Assembly: GCF_030915485.1 (NCBI RefSeq)
Contig: NZ_CP133266.1
Coordinates: forward strand, 1,302,001-1,366,000
Reading direction: 5' to 3'
Length of the DNA stretch: 64,000 nucleotides
Source: Neobacillus sp. PS3-40
Lineage (GTDB): Bacteria > Bacillota > Bacilli > Bacillales > Cytobacillaceae
Under the pieces are notes generated by a model that saw only the letters and a list, made by a program, of their open reading frames with translations, ran no database searches and was not told the origin of the DNA. Shown in pieces: positions 1 to 8,443 of the stretch. Numbering within the stretch: the first letter of the stretch is position 1; each line of letters begins with the position of its first letter. A program made the position numbers and the translations under genes.

Positions 1-60
1 CCCTCGCAACAGTCAAACCGCCTACTCCAGAATCCATAACACCAATCGGTTGTTTCACAC
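1..60 (-). CDS. racE: Glutamate racemase, N-terminal 20 residues (partial)
   Basis: Only the first 20 codons are in the window; the gene continues past base 1. They read VKQPIGVMDSGVGGLTVARG from a GTG at 60. The DSGVGGLTV signature, with its catalytic-loop Asp, is typical of glutamate racemase, which makes D-glutamate for peptidoglycan. The start lies 8 bp after the stop of the MarR gene, and ysmB and racE are also neighbours in B. subtilis, which supports the call and suggests co-transcription. Confidence 0.85.
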
Positions 61-68
61 TTCTCGCC

Positions 69-533
69 TCATTCTCCGCGCATTTCTAGATGCAATTTCA
101 TTAAATTTTCTTGCAAAAGCTGTATTTCTCCTCCAGAGAAATTTTTCAATACTTCCTCTAAATATACTTGTCGCTTTTTAATTACTTCATCAATAATTCT
201 TTCGCCTTCCTCTAACAAATGAATCCTTACAACCCTCCGGTCATTTTCATCCTTTACTCTCATTAAAAGCTGATTCTTTTCCATTCGATCCACAAGGTCT
301 GTAGTCGTACTGCATGCTAAATACATTTTACTTGAAAGATCACCAATCGTCATATCTCCATCTTCAAAAAGCCACTGCAATGCTACAAACTGCGGAGGCG
401 TTATCGTATAATTACTTAATAATTCTCTTCCTTTTTGTTTAATAATACCAGCTATGTAGCGTAATTCCTTTTCAATTATTGCAACCATATCACTATCTAC
501 TTGTTGCAAATTTTCGTGTTTCATAATATACAC
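69..533 (-). CDS. ysmB: MarR-family transcriptional regulator YsmB
   Basis: A 154-residue winged-helix regulator of the MarR family. The central DNA-binding segment (about residues 55-100) includes TIGDLSSKMYLACSTTTDLV followed by a wing with DRRVVRIHLLEEG, the usual MarR D-x-R-x-x signature. The flanking helices should dimerise. It sits directly upstream of racE as in B. subtilis; its effector is unknown. Start choice is ambiguous: the GTG at 533 is 4 nt from an AGGAG, while the ATG at 524 is 13 nt from it. I kept the GTG; the ATG would give 151 residues. Confidence 0.88.
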   Translation of the reverse strand: MYIMKHENLQQVDSDMVAIIEKELRYIAGIIKQKGRELLSNYTITPPQFVALQWLFEDGDMTIGDLSSKMYLACSTTTDLVDRMEKNQLLMRVKDENDRRVVRIHLLEEGERIIDEVIKKRQVYLEEVLKNFSGGEIQLLQENLMKLHLEMRGE

Positions 534-720
534 AACACTCCTAGTCTAGGCATTTCATTTAAGCTTATTTTCACCTTTTTTCATTAAAAATTCAAGCTGA
601 ATGTTGTGTTACTATCAAAAGAGCCAATTATTAGAATCGTAAAGGAAATCTTATTTAGCCATTCAACACGTTTTATTCAATTTCAAAAATCCAATAATAT
701 TATTCTTACCAACATTAAAA

Positions 721-786
721 GACGCAACCAATAACGCGTTGCATCTTAATTAAAATATGAACCGGCCTCCCATAAGGATGCCGGCC
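721..786 (-). terminator. Tandem terminators after gerE
   Basis: Two adjacent hairpins lie between gerE and ysmB. On the minus strand the first (786-762) pairs CCGGCATCC with GGGAGGCCGG with one mismatch. The second (745-721) pairs GATGCAAC with GTTGCGTC and is followed by TTTTAAT. Together they should end the gerE transcript. The rest of the 534-790 gap shows nothing else I can name apart from the ysmB ribosome binding site. Confidence 0.65.
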
Positions 787-790
787 ATAA

Positions 791-1015
791 TTATAGTTCT
801 AGCTCTCCCATTCGAAGGAGCTCTACAACTGCTTGAGAGCGCCCCTTTACGCCAAGTTTTTGCATGGCATTTGAAATATGATTTCGAACTGTTTTTTCGC
901 TTATAAATAATTCACTAGCGATTTCTTTAGTTGTTTTGTCTTGTACTAACAATTCGAATACTTCTCTTTCACGTTTGGTGAGTAACGGCTTGTGAGTATA
1001 TTCATTCTCCTTCAA
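791..1015 (-). CDS. gerE: Spore coat/germination regulator GerE
   Basis: A 74-residue LuxR-type helix-turn-helix regulator acting in the mother cell late in sporulation, where it controls coat-protein genes. From residue 10 on it is practically the B. subtilis protein ([18 protein letters not shown], then the recognition helix [17 protein letters not shown]). A longer reading from a GTG at 1078 gives 95 residues, but the TTG at 1015 is preferred. It gives exactly the family length, has GGAGG 11 nt upstream, and the SigK-type promoter places the transcript start downstream of 1078. The gene is followed by two terminators, so it is probably monocistronic. Confidence 0.95.
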   Translation of the reverse strand: MKENEYTHKPLLTKREREVFELLVQDKTTKEIASELFISEKTVRNHISNAMQKLGVKGRSQAVVELLRMGELEL

Positions 1016-1077
1016 GTATTGTAACCCTCCTTGCTTTCGCCAGTATGAACCGTGGGTGGGTATATATTTAGTCACCA

Positions 1078-1105
1078 TATCATATGTGAAGATAACTAAA
1101 GGAGT
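1078..1105 (-). promoter_or_regulatory. SigK-type promoter of gerE
   Basis: On the minus strand there is AC (1105-1104), 17 nt, then CATATGATA (1086-1078), which fits the SigK pattern AC-N16/17-CATAnnnTA. gerE is a SigK-regulon gene in B. subtilis. The expected start point near 1070 leaves a leader of about 55 nt before the TTG at 1015. Confidence 0.7.
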
Positions 1106-1147
1106 GAATACATTTCCTTGAAGAGAGCCCTTTAAATAAGTATATTT

Positions 1148-2140
1148 TTAAAACTTATCGTTATAGCCGTTCAGATTTGTTTTATGCCAGTTCCAAGCAG
1201 TTTCAATGATTATCTTCAGATCATTGAACTTCGGTTTCCATCCTAAAACAGATTGAGCTTTTTCAGATGAAGCAATCAGAACAGCAGGATCTCCCGGTCT
1301 TCTTGCACTGATCTTTTCTGGAATTGGGTGTTTGGAAACTTCTCGAACAGTTTGGATTACTTGTTTTACCGAAAACCCAGTCCCATTTCCTAGATTAAAA
1401 ACATCACTAGAATTATTTTTCCTTAAATTCTCGAGCGCAAGAAAGTGAGCATTTGCAAGGTCCATAACATGAATATAGTCACGTACACACGTTCCATCTT
1501 CAGTTGGATAGTCATCGCCAAATATATTAATCGTATCTCTTTGACCAAGAGCAACTTGAATAATAATAGGAATGAGGTGACTTTCAGGATTATGGTCTTC
1601 TCCAATACTACCTTCAGGATGAGCACCTGCTGCATTGAAATAACGGAGAGAAATCGACTTCAAGCCATAGGCTTGATCGCACCACCGGAACATTTTTTCC
1701 ATCGCTAATTTCGTTTCTCCATATGGATTGGTTGGAATCGTCTGATCATGTTCTAAGATTGGTATTTGTTTTGGTTCCCCATAGGTTGCCGCTGTCGATG
1801 AAAACACAATTTTCTTCACTCCATGATCAATCATCGAAGACACAAGCGTATGAGAGGCCATGAGATTATTTTCATAATAAGAGAGTGGTTTTTGAACACT
1901 TTCACCTACTAATGAGCTTGCTGCAAAATGAATAACCGCTTCAATCTCATGCCTTTCAAAAATTGAATCAAGAAAGCTTCGATCTTGCAAGTCACCCTCA
2001 TAAAAAGTTCCACCAATCATTGCATTTTTATGGCCAGTTCTAAGATTATCAATCACAATAACCTCTTCACCATGATTTAGTAATTCAACAACCGTATGGC
2101 TTCCAATATATCCTGCACCACCAGTAACTAAAATTGCCAC
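1148..2140 (-). CDS. galE: UDP-glucose 4-epimerase
   Basis: A 330-residue short-chain dehydrogenase/reductase that interconverts UDP-glucose and UDP-galactose with bound NAD. Visible features are the N-terminal Rossmann motif TGGAGYIG (residues 6-13), the catalytic SST segment (about 114-116), the YGETK catalytic Tyr/Lys motif (about 140-144) and the conserved substrate-site RYFNAAG. Length matches family members of 330-340 residues. The start is a GTG at 2140 behind GAGGGGG. Its place between gerE and sdhB is not the B. subtilis arrangement, where ysmA is found and galE lies elsewhere. It probably feeds surface polysaccharide precursors; no other gal gene is here. Confidence 0.95.
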   Translation of the reverse strand: MAILVTGGAGYIGSHTVVELLNHGEEVIVIDNLRTGHKNAMIGGTFYEGDLQDRSFLDSIFERHEIEAVIHFAASSLVGESVQKPLSYYENNLMASHTLVSSMIDHGVKKIVFSSTAATYGEPKQIPILEHDQTIPTNPYGETKLAMEKMFRWCDQAYGLKSISLRYFNAAGAHPEGSIGEDHNPESHLIPIIIQVALGQRDTINIFGDDYPTEDGTCVRDYIHVMDLANAHFLALENLRKNNSSDVFNLGNGTGFSVKQVIQTVREVSKHPIPEKISARRPGDPAVLIASSEKAQSVLGWKPKFNDLKIIIETAWNWHKTNLNGYNDKF

Positions 2141-2271
2141 TAAAAATTCCCCCTCGAAATTACATTTACTTATTCATCCAATTCCAGAATCATATAAATA
2201 TGTATATATTTAATAATAAGGAATTCTTGTATAATTTACAGTCTTTATTCTACCTTTTATTGAAGGAAACC

Positions 2272-2301
2272 AAAAAAACTGGAGTATTAAATATCCCCAG
2301 T
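2272..2301 (-). terminator. Terminator after the sortase gene
   Basis: On the minus strand ACTGGGG pairs with CTCCAGT (2301-2278) around an AT-rich loop and is followed by TTTTTT. It lies just past the sortase stop, so the sortase and galE are probably transcribed separately. Confidence 0.7.
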
Positions 2302-2306
2302 CTTCA

Positions 2307-2888
2307 TTAATTAGGTTCAGCATAAATAATATAACGCTTTGGGGCATTTCCAATATAGGAGAAAGGGTAGCAGGTTGTTAAGATTAATTCCTCTACCTTA
2401 TTTTGTAAAGTGATGATATTTGTGTCCTTGGAACTAACAATTTTAGTATGGGTAATTTTATAGGTATGGACCCCAGTAGGTACTTTTAAAACTAAGGGAT
2501 CACCTATTTTTAATTCTCCTAAATGTCGAAATACGGTATCCCTATGCCCTGATAAGACAATTTGTCCATGTTCTCCTGGTAAAAATGAACCTTTATAATG
2601 ACCAACCCCTTTTTCGAGGTCATCTGGATCTGTCCCCTCTACAATAGCCAATTCTGCTTTAATTTTTGGGATAACTAGAAGCCCTATTGTATCAATTTTA
2701 CCTAAATGATCATTTTTCTTTTTTGTATTTTTGGTGGGTAGAGTTTGATTTTCCATCACCATGTCTTTTGCCTCTTTTAAGGTTTCGTACGTTTGAATTT
2801 TCACATTCGTAAGCTGCCAAATTCCAGTTCCCAATAATAACAGACCTACTACAATAATAGTGAGTGGAAACCATGATTTCACCTTCAT
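2307..2888 (-). CDS. Class D sortase
   Basis: A 193-residue membrane-anchored transpeptidase of the sortase superfamily. It has an N-terminal membrane segment (about residues 7-24), a linker, then the sortase beta-barrel. The catalytic triad is visible as His115 in VLSGHRD, Cys173 in LTTCYPF and Arg185 in APKRYII. Short size, an N-terminal anchor and the TxTC motif fit class D enzymes, which attach LPxTG-like proteins in spore-formers. No sortase substrate is encoded in the window, so its target is unknown. Start ATG at 2888 behind GAGGTAGG. Not normally found at this locus in B. subtilis. Confidence 0.9.
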   Translation of the reverse strand: MKVKSWFPLTIIVVGLLLLGTGIWQLTNVKIQTYETLKEAKDMVMENQTLPTKNTKKKNDHLGKIDTIGLLVIPKIKAELAIVEGTDPDDLEKGVGHYKGSFLPGEHGQIVLSGHRDTVFRHLGELKIGDPLVLKVPTGVHTYKITHTKIVSSKDTNIITLQNKVEELILTTCYPFSYIGNAPKRYIIYAEPN

Positions 2889-2950
2889 AAACCTACCTCT
2901 TTCAATAATCTTAGCTAAGTTTAGTATAACAGGTCGTAGTTATTTATATA

Positions 2951-2990
2951 TAAAAAACCTCTTTTTCTATGATCGAAAAAGAGGTTTTTA
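2951..2990 (-). terminator. Terminator of the sdhCAB operon
   Basis: A 14-bp stem, AAAACCTCTTTTTC with GAAAAAGAGGTTTT and loop TATGATC, runs into T residues on the minus strand immediately after the sdhB stop at 2997. It is nearly symmetrical and may also work in the other direction. Confidence 0.85.
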
Positions 2991-2996
2991 CTAAAT

Positions 2997-3758
2997 TTAT
3001 CCACGATCGCTTCCGAAGAAATTTCGGAATGATTGAATTGTCGCATCACGGTTAATGGACGCGATTGAAGTTGTAATCGGTATGCCTTTTGGACATGCTT
3101 GGACGCAGTTTTGTGAATTACCACAACCTGAAAGTCCACCATCTTCCATAAATGCATTTAATCGTTCTGATTTATTCATTTCACCAGTTGGATGTGCATT
3201 AAATAAACGAACTTGGTTAAATACAAAAGGACCCATGAAATTAGATTTATCATTTACATTCGGACAAGCCTCAAGGCAGACACCACATGTCATACACTTA
3301 GATAGTTCATATGCCCATTGACGTTTATTCTCGGGCATACGTGGACCAGATCCCAAATCGTATGTTCCATCAATCGGAATCCAAGCTTTAACTTTCTTCA
3401 ATGAATCAAACATTCTGCTACGATCAACTTGTAGGTCGCGAACAACAGGGAATGTGCGCATCGGTTCAAGTCGAACCGGCTGTTCTAACTGATCAATAAG
3501 AGCTGTACAAGCTTGGCGTGGTTTACCGTTGATAACCATCGAACAAGCACCACACACTTCCTCCAAACAGTTCATATCCCATGTAACAGGAGTCGTTCCT
3601 TTTCCATTTGTATTGGTTGGATTCATACGAATTTCCATTAATGCTGAGATAACGTTCATATTCGGGCGATAAGGTAATTCATATTCCTCCTGATAAGGAG
3701 CGGAATCCGGGCTATCTTGGCGAGAAATAATAAATTTTACAGTTTTATTTTCAGACAT
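2997..3758 (-). CDS. sdhB: Succinate dehydrogenase iron-sulfur subunit
   Basis: A 253-residue electron-transfer subunit linking the SdhA flavin to the SdhC haems. Cysteines for the [2Fe-2S] cluster are C64, C69, C72 and C84. The [4Fe-4S] set is C155, C158, C161 and C165 (CMTCGVCLEACP). The third cluster uses C212, C218 and C222. Length equals that of B. subtilis SdhB. It is the last gene of the sdhC-sdhA-sdhB operon, 19 bp after sdhA, and is followed by a strong terminator. Confidence 0.97.
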   Translation of the reverse strand: MSENKTVKFIISRQDSPDSAPYQEEYELPYRPNMNVISALMEIRMNPTNTNGKGTTPVTWDMNCLEEVCGACSMVINGKPRQACTALIDQLEQPVRLEPMRTFPVVRDLQVDRSRMFDSLKKVKAWIPIDGTYDLGSGPRMPENKRQWAYELSKCMTCGVCLEACPNVNDKSNFMGPFVFNQVRLFNAHPTGEMNKSERLNAFMEDGGLSGCGNSQNCVQACPKGIPITTSIASINRDATIQSFRNFFGSDRG

Positions 3759-3777
3759 TTTTTTCTACTCCCCCTTT

Positions 3778-5529
3778 TTAATGTGATTTTGCATAATTTC
3801 GCTCACGAGGCTTAATTATGGAAGTATCAACTTCTTCATAATGGAACGCCGGAGCGGACTTAGAATCGACAAATTTAGCCATTGTTGTCTTTAAAAATTC
3901 CTCGTCATTACGTGTAGGGAAGTCTGGCTTATAATGAGCTCCGCGACTCTCATTACGATTGTAAGCACCAATCGTAATAACGCGGGCAAGCTGAAGCATA
4001 TTCTCTAATTGGCGAGTAAATGTAGCAGCTTGATTGCTCCATTTAGCTGTATCACTGATATTTATTTTTTGATAACGCTCAATAAGCTCTTGAATTTTTT
4101 CGTCTGTCTGCTTTAATTTATCATTGTACCGAACTACTGTAACGTTATTAGTCATCCATTCTCCAAGCTCTTTATGAAGAACATAGGCATTTTCAGTTCC
4201 ACTTAAGGATAAAACAGAGTTCCATTTTTGTTCTTGTTCTTTAACAGCACGATCAAATACTGTTGAAGAAATAGCATCTGAACTCTTTTCAAGTCCATTG
4301 ATATAATTTAACGCATTAGGTCCAGCAACCATTCCTCCGAAAATAGCGGAGAGTAATGAGTTTGCACCTAAACGGTTCGCACCATGTTGTGAGAAGTCAC
4401 ACTCACCTGCAGCAAAAAGACCTGGAATATTCGTCATTTGATCATTATTAACCCATAATCCACCCATTGAATAGTGAACAGCAGGGAAAATTTTCATTGG
4501 AACTTTCCGTGGGTCATCACCAGTGAATTTCTCATATATTTCAATAATTCCACCGAGCTTAACATCCAACTCATGTGGATCTTTATGTGAAAGATCAAGG
4601 AACACCATGTTTTCGCCGTTAATGCCTTGTTTCAAATCCACACAAACATGGAAAATTTCACGAGTTGCTATATCACGAGGCACAAGGTTTCCATATGCAG
4701 GGAATTTCTCTTCTAAGAAATACCAAGGCTTTCCATCTTTATAAGTCCAAATACGCCCACCTTCACCCCGTGCGGATTCACTCATTAAGCGAAGCTTGTC
4801 ATCGCCTGGAATTGCAGTAGGGTGAATTTGAATAAATTCGCCGTTTGCATAATATGCACCTTGTTGGTAAAGGATTGACGCTGCTGAACCAGTATTAATA
4901 ACAGAGTTTGTTGATTTACCAAAGATTATTCCAGGACCACCTGTAGCTACGATAACGGCATCCCCAGCAAAGGACTTAATTTCCATTGTGAGTAAATTTT
5001 GAGCAACAATACCGCGACAAACGCCGTCTTCATCTACTACAGAACCTAAGAATTCCCAACCTTCATACTTTGTAACTAATCCTGCCACCTCATGGCGTCG
5101 AACTTGCTCATCTAATGCATATAATAATTGTTGTCCAGTTGTTGCACCTGCAAAAGCAGTACGGTGATGCTGAGTGCCTCCAAAACGGCGGAAATCCAAT
5201 AATCCTTCAGGGGTACGGTTAAACATAACCCCCATCCTGTCCATTAAATGAATAATCCCTGGTGCTGCATCACACATTGCCTTAACAGGAGTCTGGTTTG
5301 CTAAAAAGTCCCCACCATACACTGTGTCATCTAAGTGTATATAAGTAGAATCTCCTTCTCCTTTAGTATTAACAGCTCCATTAATACCACCCTGAGCACA
5401 AACAGAGTGAGAACGTTTAACAGGCACAAGTGAGAATAATTCTACTTGTGTTCCTGCTTCTGCAACTTTAATAGCTGCCATTAAGCCGGCTAAGCCACCA
5501 CCGACTATGATCACCTTACCTTTACTCAT
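3778..5529 (-). CDS. sdhA: Succinate dehydrogenase flavoprotein subunit
   Basis: A 583-residue FAD-containing catalytic subunit oxidising succinate to fumarate at the inner face of the membrane. The N-terminal GGGLAGLMAA dinucleotide-binding motif, the HSVCAQGGINGA segment that carries the covalent FAD His, the active-site Arg region SARGEGGRIW and the C-terminal RGAHYKPDFP are all present. The ATG at 5529 follows GGGGAG by 9 nt; a TTG one codon upstream (5532) is the alternative. It is the middle gene of sdhCAB, which supplies both the TCA cycle and the menaquinone pool. Confidence 0.97.
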   Translation of the reverse strand: MSKGKVIIVGGGLAGLMAAIKVAEAGTQVELFSLVPVKRSHSVCAQGGINGAVNTKGEGDSTYIHLDDTVYGGDFLANQTPVKAMCDAAPGIIHLMDRMGVMFNRTPEGLLDFRRFGGTQHHRTAFAGATTGQQLLYALDEQVRRHEVAGLVTKYEGWEFLGSVVDEDGVCRGIVAQNLLTMEIKSFAGDAVIVATGGPGIIFGKSTNSVINTGSAASILYQQGAYYANGEFIQIHPTAIPGDDKLRLMSESARGEGGRIWTYKDGKPWYFLEEKFPAYGNLVPRDIATREIFHVCVDLKQGINGENMVFLDLSHKDPHELDVKLGGIIEIYEKFTGDDPRKVPMKIFPAVHYSMGGLWVNNDQMTNIPGLFAAGECDFSQHGANRLGANSLLSAIFGGMVAGPNALNYINGLEKSSDAISSTVFDRAVKEQEQKWNSVLSLSGTENAYVLHKELGEWMTNNVTVVRYNDKLKQTDEKIQELIERYQKINISDTAKWSNQAATFTRQLENMLQLARVITIGAYNRNESRGAHYKPDFPTRNDEEFLKTTMAKFVDSKSAPAFHYEEVDTSIIKPRERNYAKSH

Positions 5530-5596
5530 CAAGACTCACTCCCCTTTATCCAAAATCCAATATTTTTCCGATCGTCTATTTTGCTATTAAAATCTA

Positions 5597-6205
5597 TCAG
5601 ACAAAAGCCGCTAAAGCTTGTATTCCAATAATTGAAAGAACAATGAATAGAACCATCGTCACGTATGTAGTAATAACTTGTGAACGAGGTGAAAGGGTTA
5701 CTCCCCAGCTAATAAGGAATGTAGCTAAACCATTTGTAAAATGGAAAATTGCAGAAACGATACCAATTAAATAGAACCAGAACATAAATGGTGATGATAG
5801 AATATCAGCCATCATTTGAAAGTTAGCCTCATCTCCAAGTGCAACCTGAATTCGTGTTTGCCATACATGCCATGCAACAAAGATAAGTGTTATAACACCC
5901 GTAACCCTTTGAAGTAAAAACATCCAGTTGCGGAAGAAACCATATTTGCTAACATTGTTTCGAGCCGTAAAAGCGATGTAGAGTCCGTAGATTGCATGGT
6001 AAAGCAATGGTAAGAAAATAATAAAAGCCTCAAGGAAATACCGAAACGGAAGATTTGACATTACACCTGCAGCCTTGTTAAATGATTCTGCCCCACCTGT
6101 AGCATAATGATTGACTAAAAGATGTTCGGTTAGGAATATTCCAACGGGAATCACCCCTAACAATGAGTGTAATCTTCGGAATACAAACTCTCGATTACCT
6201 GTCAT
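5597..6205 (-). CDS. sdhC: Succinate dehydrogenase cytochrome b558 subunit
   Basis: A 202-residue di-haem membrane anchor, the same length as B. subtilis SdhC. Five hydrophobic helices can be recognised, with His residues such as those in TEHLLVNHYA, LLYHAIYG, VAWHVW and AIFHFTNG available as haem ligands. It anchors SdhAB and passes electrons to menaquinone. The start ATG at 6205 follows GGGGGGAG. It is first in the sdhCAB operon behind a recognisable SigA promoter (6345-6373). Confidence 0.96.
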   Translation of the reverse strand: MTGNREFVFRRLHSLLGVIPVGIFLTEHLLVNHYATGGAESFNKAAGVMSNLPFRYFLEAFIIFLPLLYHAIYGLYIAFTARNNVSKYGFFRNWMFLLQRVTGVITLIFVAWHVWQTRIQVALGDEANFQMMADILSSPFMFWFYLIGIVSAIFHFTNGLATFLISWGVTLSPRSQVITTYVTMVLFIVLSIIGIQALAAFV

Positions 6206-6245
6206 ACATTTACTCCCCCCTAAATTTAATGATGTTTGGCTTCGC

Positions 6246-6275
6246 TCTCTTTTTATTCCCCTTTAAAAAGAGCGA
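6246..6275 (-). other. Hairpin in the sdhC leader
   Basis: In the sdhC 5' leader, CGCTCTTTTT on the minus strand can pair with AAAAAGAGAGCG (one small bulge), exposing a loop containing AAAGGGGAA that resembles a Shine-Dalgarno sequence. It lies about 45 nt before the start codon. In B. subtilis the sdh mRNA is a target of the small RNA FsrA; whether this hairpin matters for that is inference. Confidence 0.4.
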
Positions 6276-6344
6276 TATACCTATCATCATTGTGAAAAAT
6301 GTGAAAATGTAAAGCTACTATTTTTACAATTATGTGACATATTC

Positions 6345-6373
6345 ATTTTACCCCCATCAACTTTAAGCGTCAA
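6345..6373 (-). promoter_or_regulatory. SigA-type promoter of sdhCAB
   Basis: TTGACG (6373-6368), a 17-nt spacer and TAAAAT (6350-6345) on the minus strand, about 140 bp upstream of sdhC. The rest of the 6206-6678 gap is AT-rich with no further gene that I can see. Confidence 0.7.
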
Positions 6374-6647
6374 GAAAACGTATACACAAAATTCCCGCAA
6401 AAAAATAAATTTTTAAAAATATTTTGATATTTCCTGATAATATTGTTTCAGCCGTATGGAATAGCTAATTTCCAGTATATTCACTGTGAAAAAATGAATG
6501 GCTCTTATCCAAAAACCTAGCAATAAGAAATTGTAAGATAATAATTTTTTTGTTGTAAACCGCCTTGTATTCCCCCACCACTTACGTTGGATATAAAAAC
6601 CATGTGAATTTTTTAATAAACATTACTTAAATTTCTAGCAGATTGTA

Positions 6648-6678
6648 TATAATAGAATGGTAGAAAGAGGGGAGACCA
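6648..6678 (+). promoter_or_regulatory. Probable -10 box and ribosome binding site of yslB
   Basis: A consensus TATAAT at 6648-6653 is followed by AGAGGGGAG just ahead of the TTG at 6679. A -35 box is poor (TTACTT at 6623-6628), so the promoter call is tentative, while the ribosome binding site decides the TTG start. Confidence 0.4.
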
Positions 6679-7128
6679 TTGAATATAAATACACCAGCCG
6701 AACAGCCGCAAATCGAAGAATCAAGAACTGCAACGATATTTGGATATGAATTATTGCGAGAAGTCCTACTACCAGAAATTCTAGGAAAAGATACTCCTGA
6801 AATTTTATATTGGGCAGGAAAAAGACTAGCTAGGATCTATCCTTTAAATACTCTTGAAGAAATGATTGAGTTTTTTAATAGAGCTGCATGGGGCGATCTC
6901 ACTCTTAAAAGTGAAAATAAAAATGAGATGGAATTTGAATTAACAAGTCCGTTAATTATTTCACGGGTAAAATCCAAAGCTGAACATTTCTTTCAACTAG
7001 AAGCAGGATTCTTGTCACAGCAGATTCAAAACCAAAAAGAAGTTATTGCTGAAGCATTTGAACATCCTATAAAACGTTCCCATAAAATCCAATTTACTGT
7101 TAAATGGGATAATAAGGATCAGATTTAG
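6679..7128 (+). CDS. yslB: Conserved protein YslB (DUF2507)
   Basis: A 149-residue cytosolic protein matching YslB of B. subtilis in length and position between lysC and sdhC. Recognisable family features are the early LRE(V)LLPEILGKD stretch and ILYWAGKRLARIYPL. The family (DUF2507) is related to V4R-like small-molecule-binding folds, but no biochemical role is known and I do not assign one. It starts with TTG behind AGGGGAG, is transcribed divergently from sdhCAB and convergently with lysC, sharing a bidirectional terminator with the latter. Confidence 0.9.
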   Translation: MNINTPAEQPQIEESRTATIFGYELLREVLLPEILGKDTPEILYWAGKRLARIYPLNTLEEMIEFFNRAAWGDLTLKSENKNEMEFELTSPLIISRVKSKAEHFFQLEAGFLSQQIQNQKEVIAEAFEHPIKRSHKIQFTVKWDNKDQI

Positions 7129-7143
7129 TTGAAATGAAATGAC

Positions 7144-7169
7144 AAAAACCGGGCAATCGCCCGGTTTTT
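7144..7169. terminator. Bidirectional terminator between yslB and lysC
   Basis: A perfect 11-bp stem AAAAACCGGGC / GCCCGGTTTTT with a 4-nt loop AATC gives U-runs in both directions. Its right arm touches the lysC stop codon at 7168-7170, so the convergent genes share one compact terminator. Confidence 0.93.
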
Positions 7170-8394
7170 ATTCGTTTTCTTCGGAAAGATCAAATGCATC
7201 ATGCAATGATTCAACTGCTTTTATCATTACTTTTTCTTCAACGACAACAGAAACCTTAATCTCCGATGTACTTACCATTTTTACTTGAATTTGATTTGCA
7301 GCGAGCACCTCAAACATCTTTGCTGCTACACCCGGATTAGAAATCATACCAGATCCAACAATTGAAACCTTTGATAAATGATTTTCCGCTTCAATCCGCT
7401 CGTATTTTAATAACTCTTTATAGTCTTCCAAAACATTTAATGTTTCATTTAAATCATCTGTTTTGATAGAAAAGGATAGGTTGGTCATATTTGATTCAGT
7501 TGTACTTTGAATAATTATATCAACATTAATATGGTGATCGGCAAGTGTCGTAAATATAGTTGATAGACTTGTTAGTGAATTTGCCAAACCCAACACAGTT
7601 ACTCTCGTAATTTCATCCTCAAAGGCCACTCCACGGACGATAAGATTTTGTTCCATAGTTGCTTCCTCCTCAATTACTGTTCCTTCTATTTTTTCCATGC
7701 TTGAACGGACCACTAACTTAACATTATAATTCTTTGCAAATTCCACTGCTCTTGGATGAAGAACCCCTGCACCTAAGTTTGCAAGCTCAAGCATTTCATC
7801 ATAGGAAATATCCAATAATTTGCGGGCATTCTTTACATATCTAGGATCTGTTGTAAAAACACCCGTTACATCTGTATAAATATCACATTTATCAGCATCA
7901 AGAGCAGCTGCAAGTGCCACAGCAGTTGTATCTGAACCGCCTCTTCCAAGTGTTGTAATTTCCCCTATTTCTGTTACCCCTTGGAAACCTGCAACAATAA
8001 CGACTTTTCCTTCAGATAGCTGAGATTTTATTGCTTCAGAATTAATTTTTGTAATTCTAGCATTTCCATGAACTGGTTCAGTAATAATTCCTGCCTGCCA
8101 TCCTGTAAATGATGTAGCAGGCAGTCCTTTTTGGGTAAGCGCCATGGCTAATAGTGCGATAGTCGTTTGCTCCCCTGTTGTTAAAAGCATATCCATTTCT
8201 CTTTTATTCGGTTGGGCAGAGATTTCTTTTGCTAAGCTTACAAGATGGTCTGTCGTTTTTCCCATTGCGGATACCACGACAACCACATTATTTCCTTTTA
8301 ATTTTTCCTCTCTAACACACTCAGCAACATTTAAAATTTTTTCCACGCTTCCAACGGAAGTCCCACCAAATTTCTGTACAACTAAGCCCACCAT
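7168..8394 (-). CDS. lysC: Aspartokinase II (lysine-controlled)
   Basis: A 408-residue enzyme phosphorylating aspartate, the first step to lysine, diaminopimelate, threonine and methionine. The N-terminal kinase motif KFGGTSV, GRGGSDTTA and YTDVTGVFTTDPR are clear, followed by two ACT regulatory domains in the last 160 residues (TRVTVLGLANS; KVSIVGSGM). Length equals that of B. subtilis LysC. The start is either ATG 8394 or the next codon, GTG 8391, behind GAAGGGG. Expression is controlled by a lysine riboswitch. In B. subtilis xsa and uvrC separate trxA from lysC; here they are missing. Confidence 0.96.
   Translation of the reverse strand: MVGLVVQKFGGTSVGSVEKILNVAECVREEKLKGNNVVVVVSAMGKTTDHLVSLAKEISAQPNKREMDMLLTTGEQTTIALLAMALTQKGLPATSFTGWQAGIITEPVHGNARITKINSEAIKSQLSEGKVVIVAGFQGVTEIGEITTLGRGGSDTTAVALAAALDADKCDIYTDVTGVFTTDPRYVKNARKLLDISYDEMLELANLGAGVLHPRAVEFAKNYNVKLVVRSSMEKIEGTVIEEEATMEQNLIVRGVAFEDEITRVTVLGLANSLTSLSTIFTTLADHHINVDIIIQSTTESNMTNLSFSIKTDDLNETLNVLEDYKELLKYERIEAENHLSKVSIVGSGMISNPGVAAKMFEVLAANQIQVKMVSTSEIKVSVVVEEKVMIKAVESLHDAFDLSEENE
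7656..7673 (-). other. Internal translation start for the lysC beta subunit
   Basis: Within lysC, GAGGAGG precedes the ATG at 7656 by 8 nt. That start would give a 162-residue ACT-domain polypeptide beginning MEQNLIVRG and ending at 7168. B. subtilis aspartokinase II is known to make its beta subunit from an in-frame internal start at the equivalent methionine, so the site is probably functional. Confidence 0.75.
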
Positions 8395-8443
8395 TTTCCC
8401 CTTCTTTCAATAAACCTATTAGTAAATATTTTCCCCAAAAATG

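Noticed and set aside
2921-3157. 78-codon minus-strand frame over the sdhB 3' end and terminator
   Set aside because: Out of frame with sdhB and running through its terminator; a shadow.
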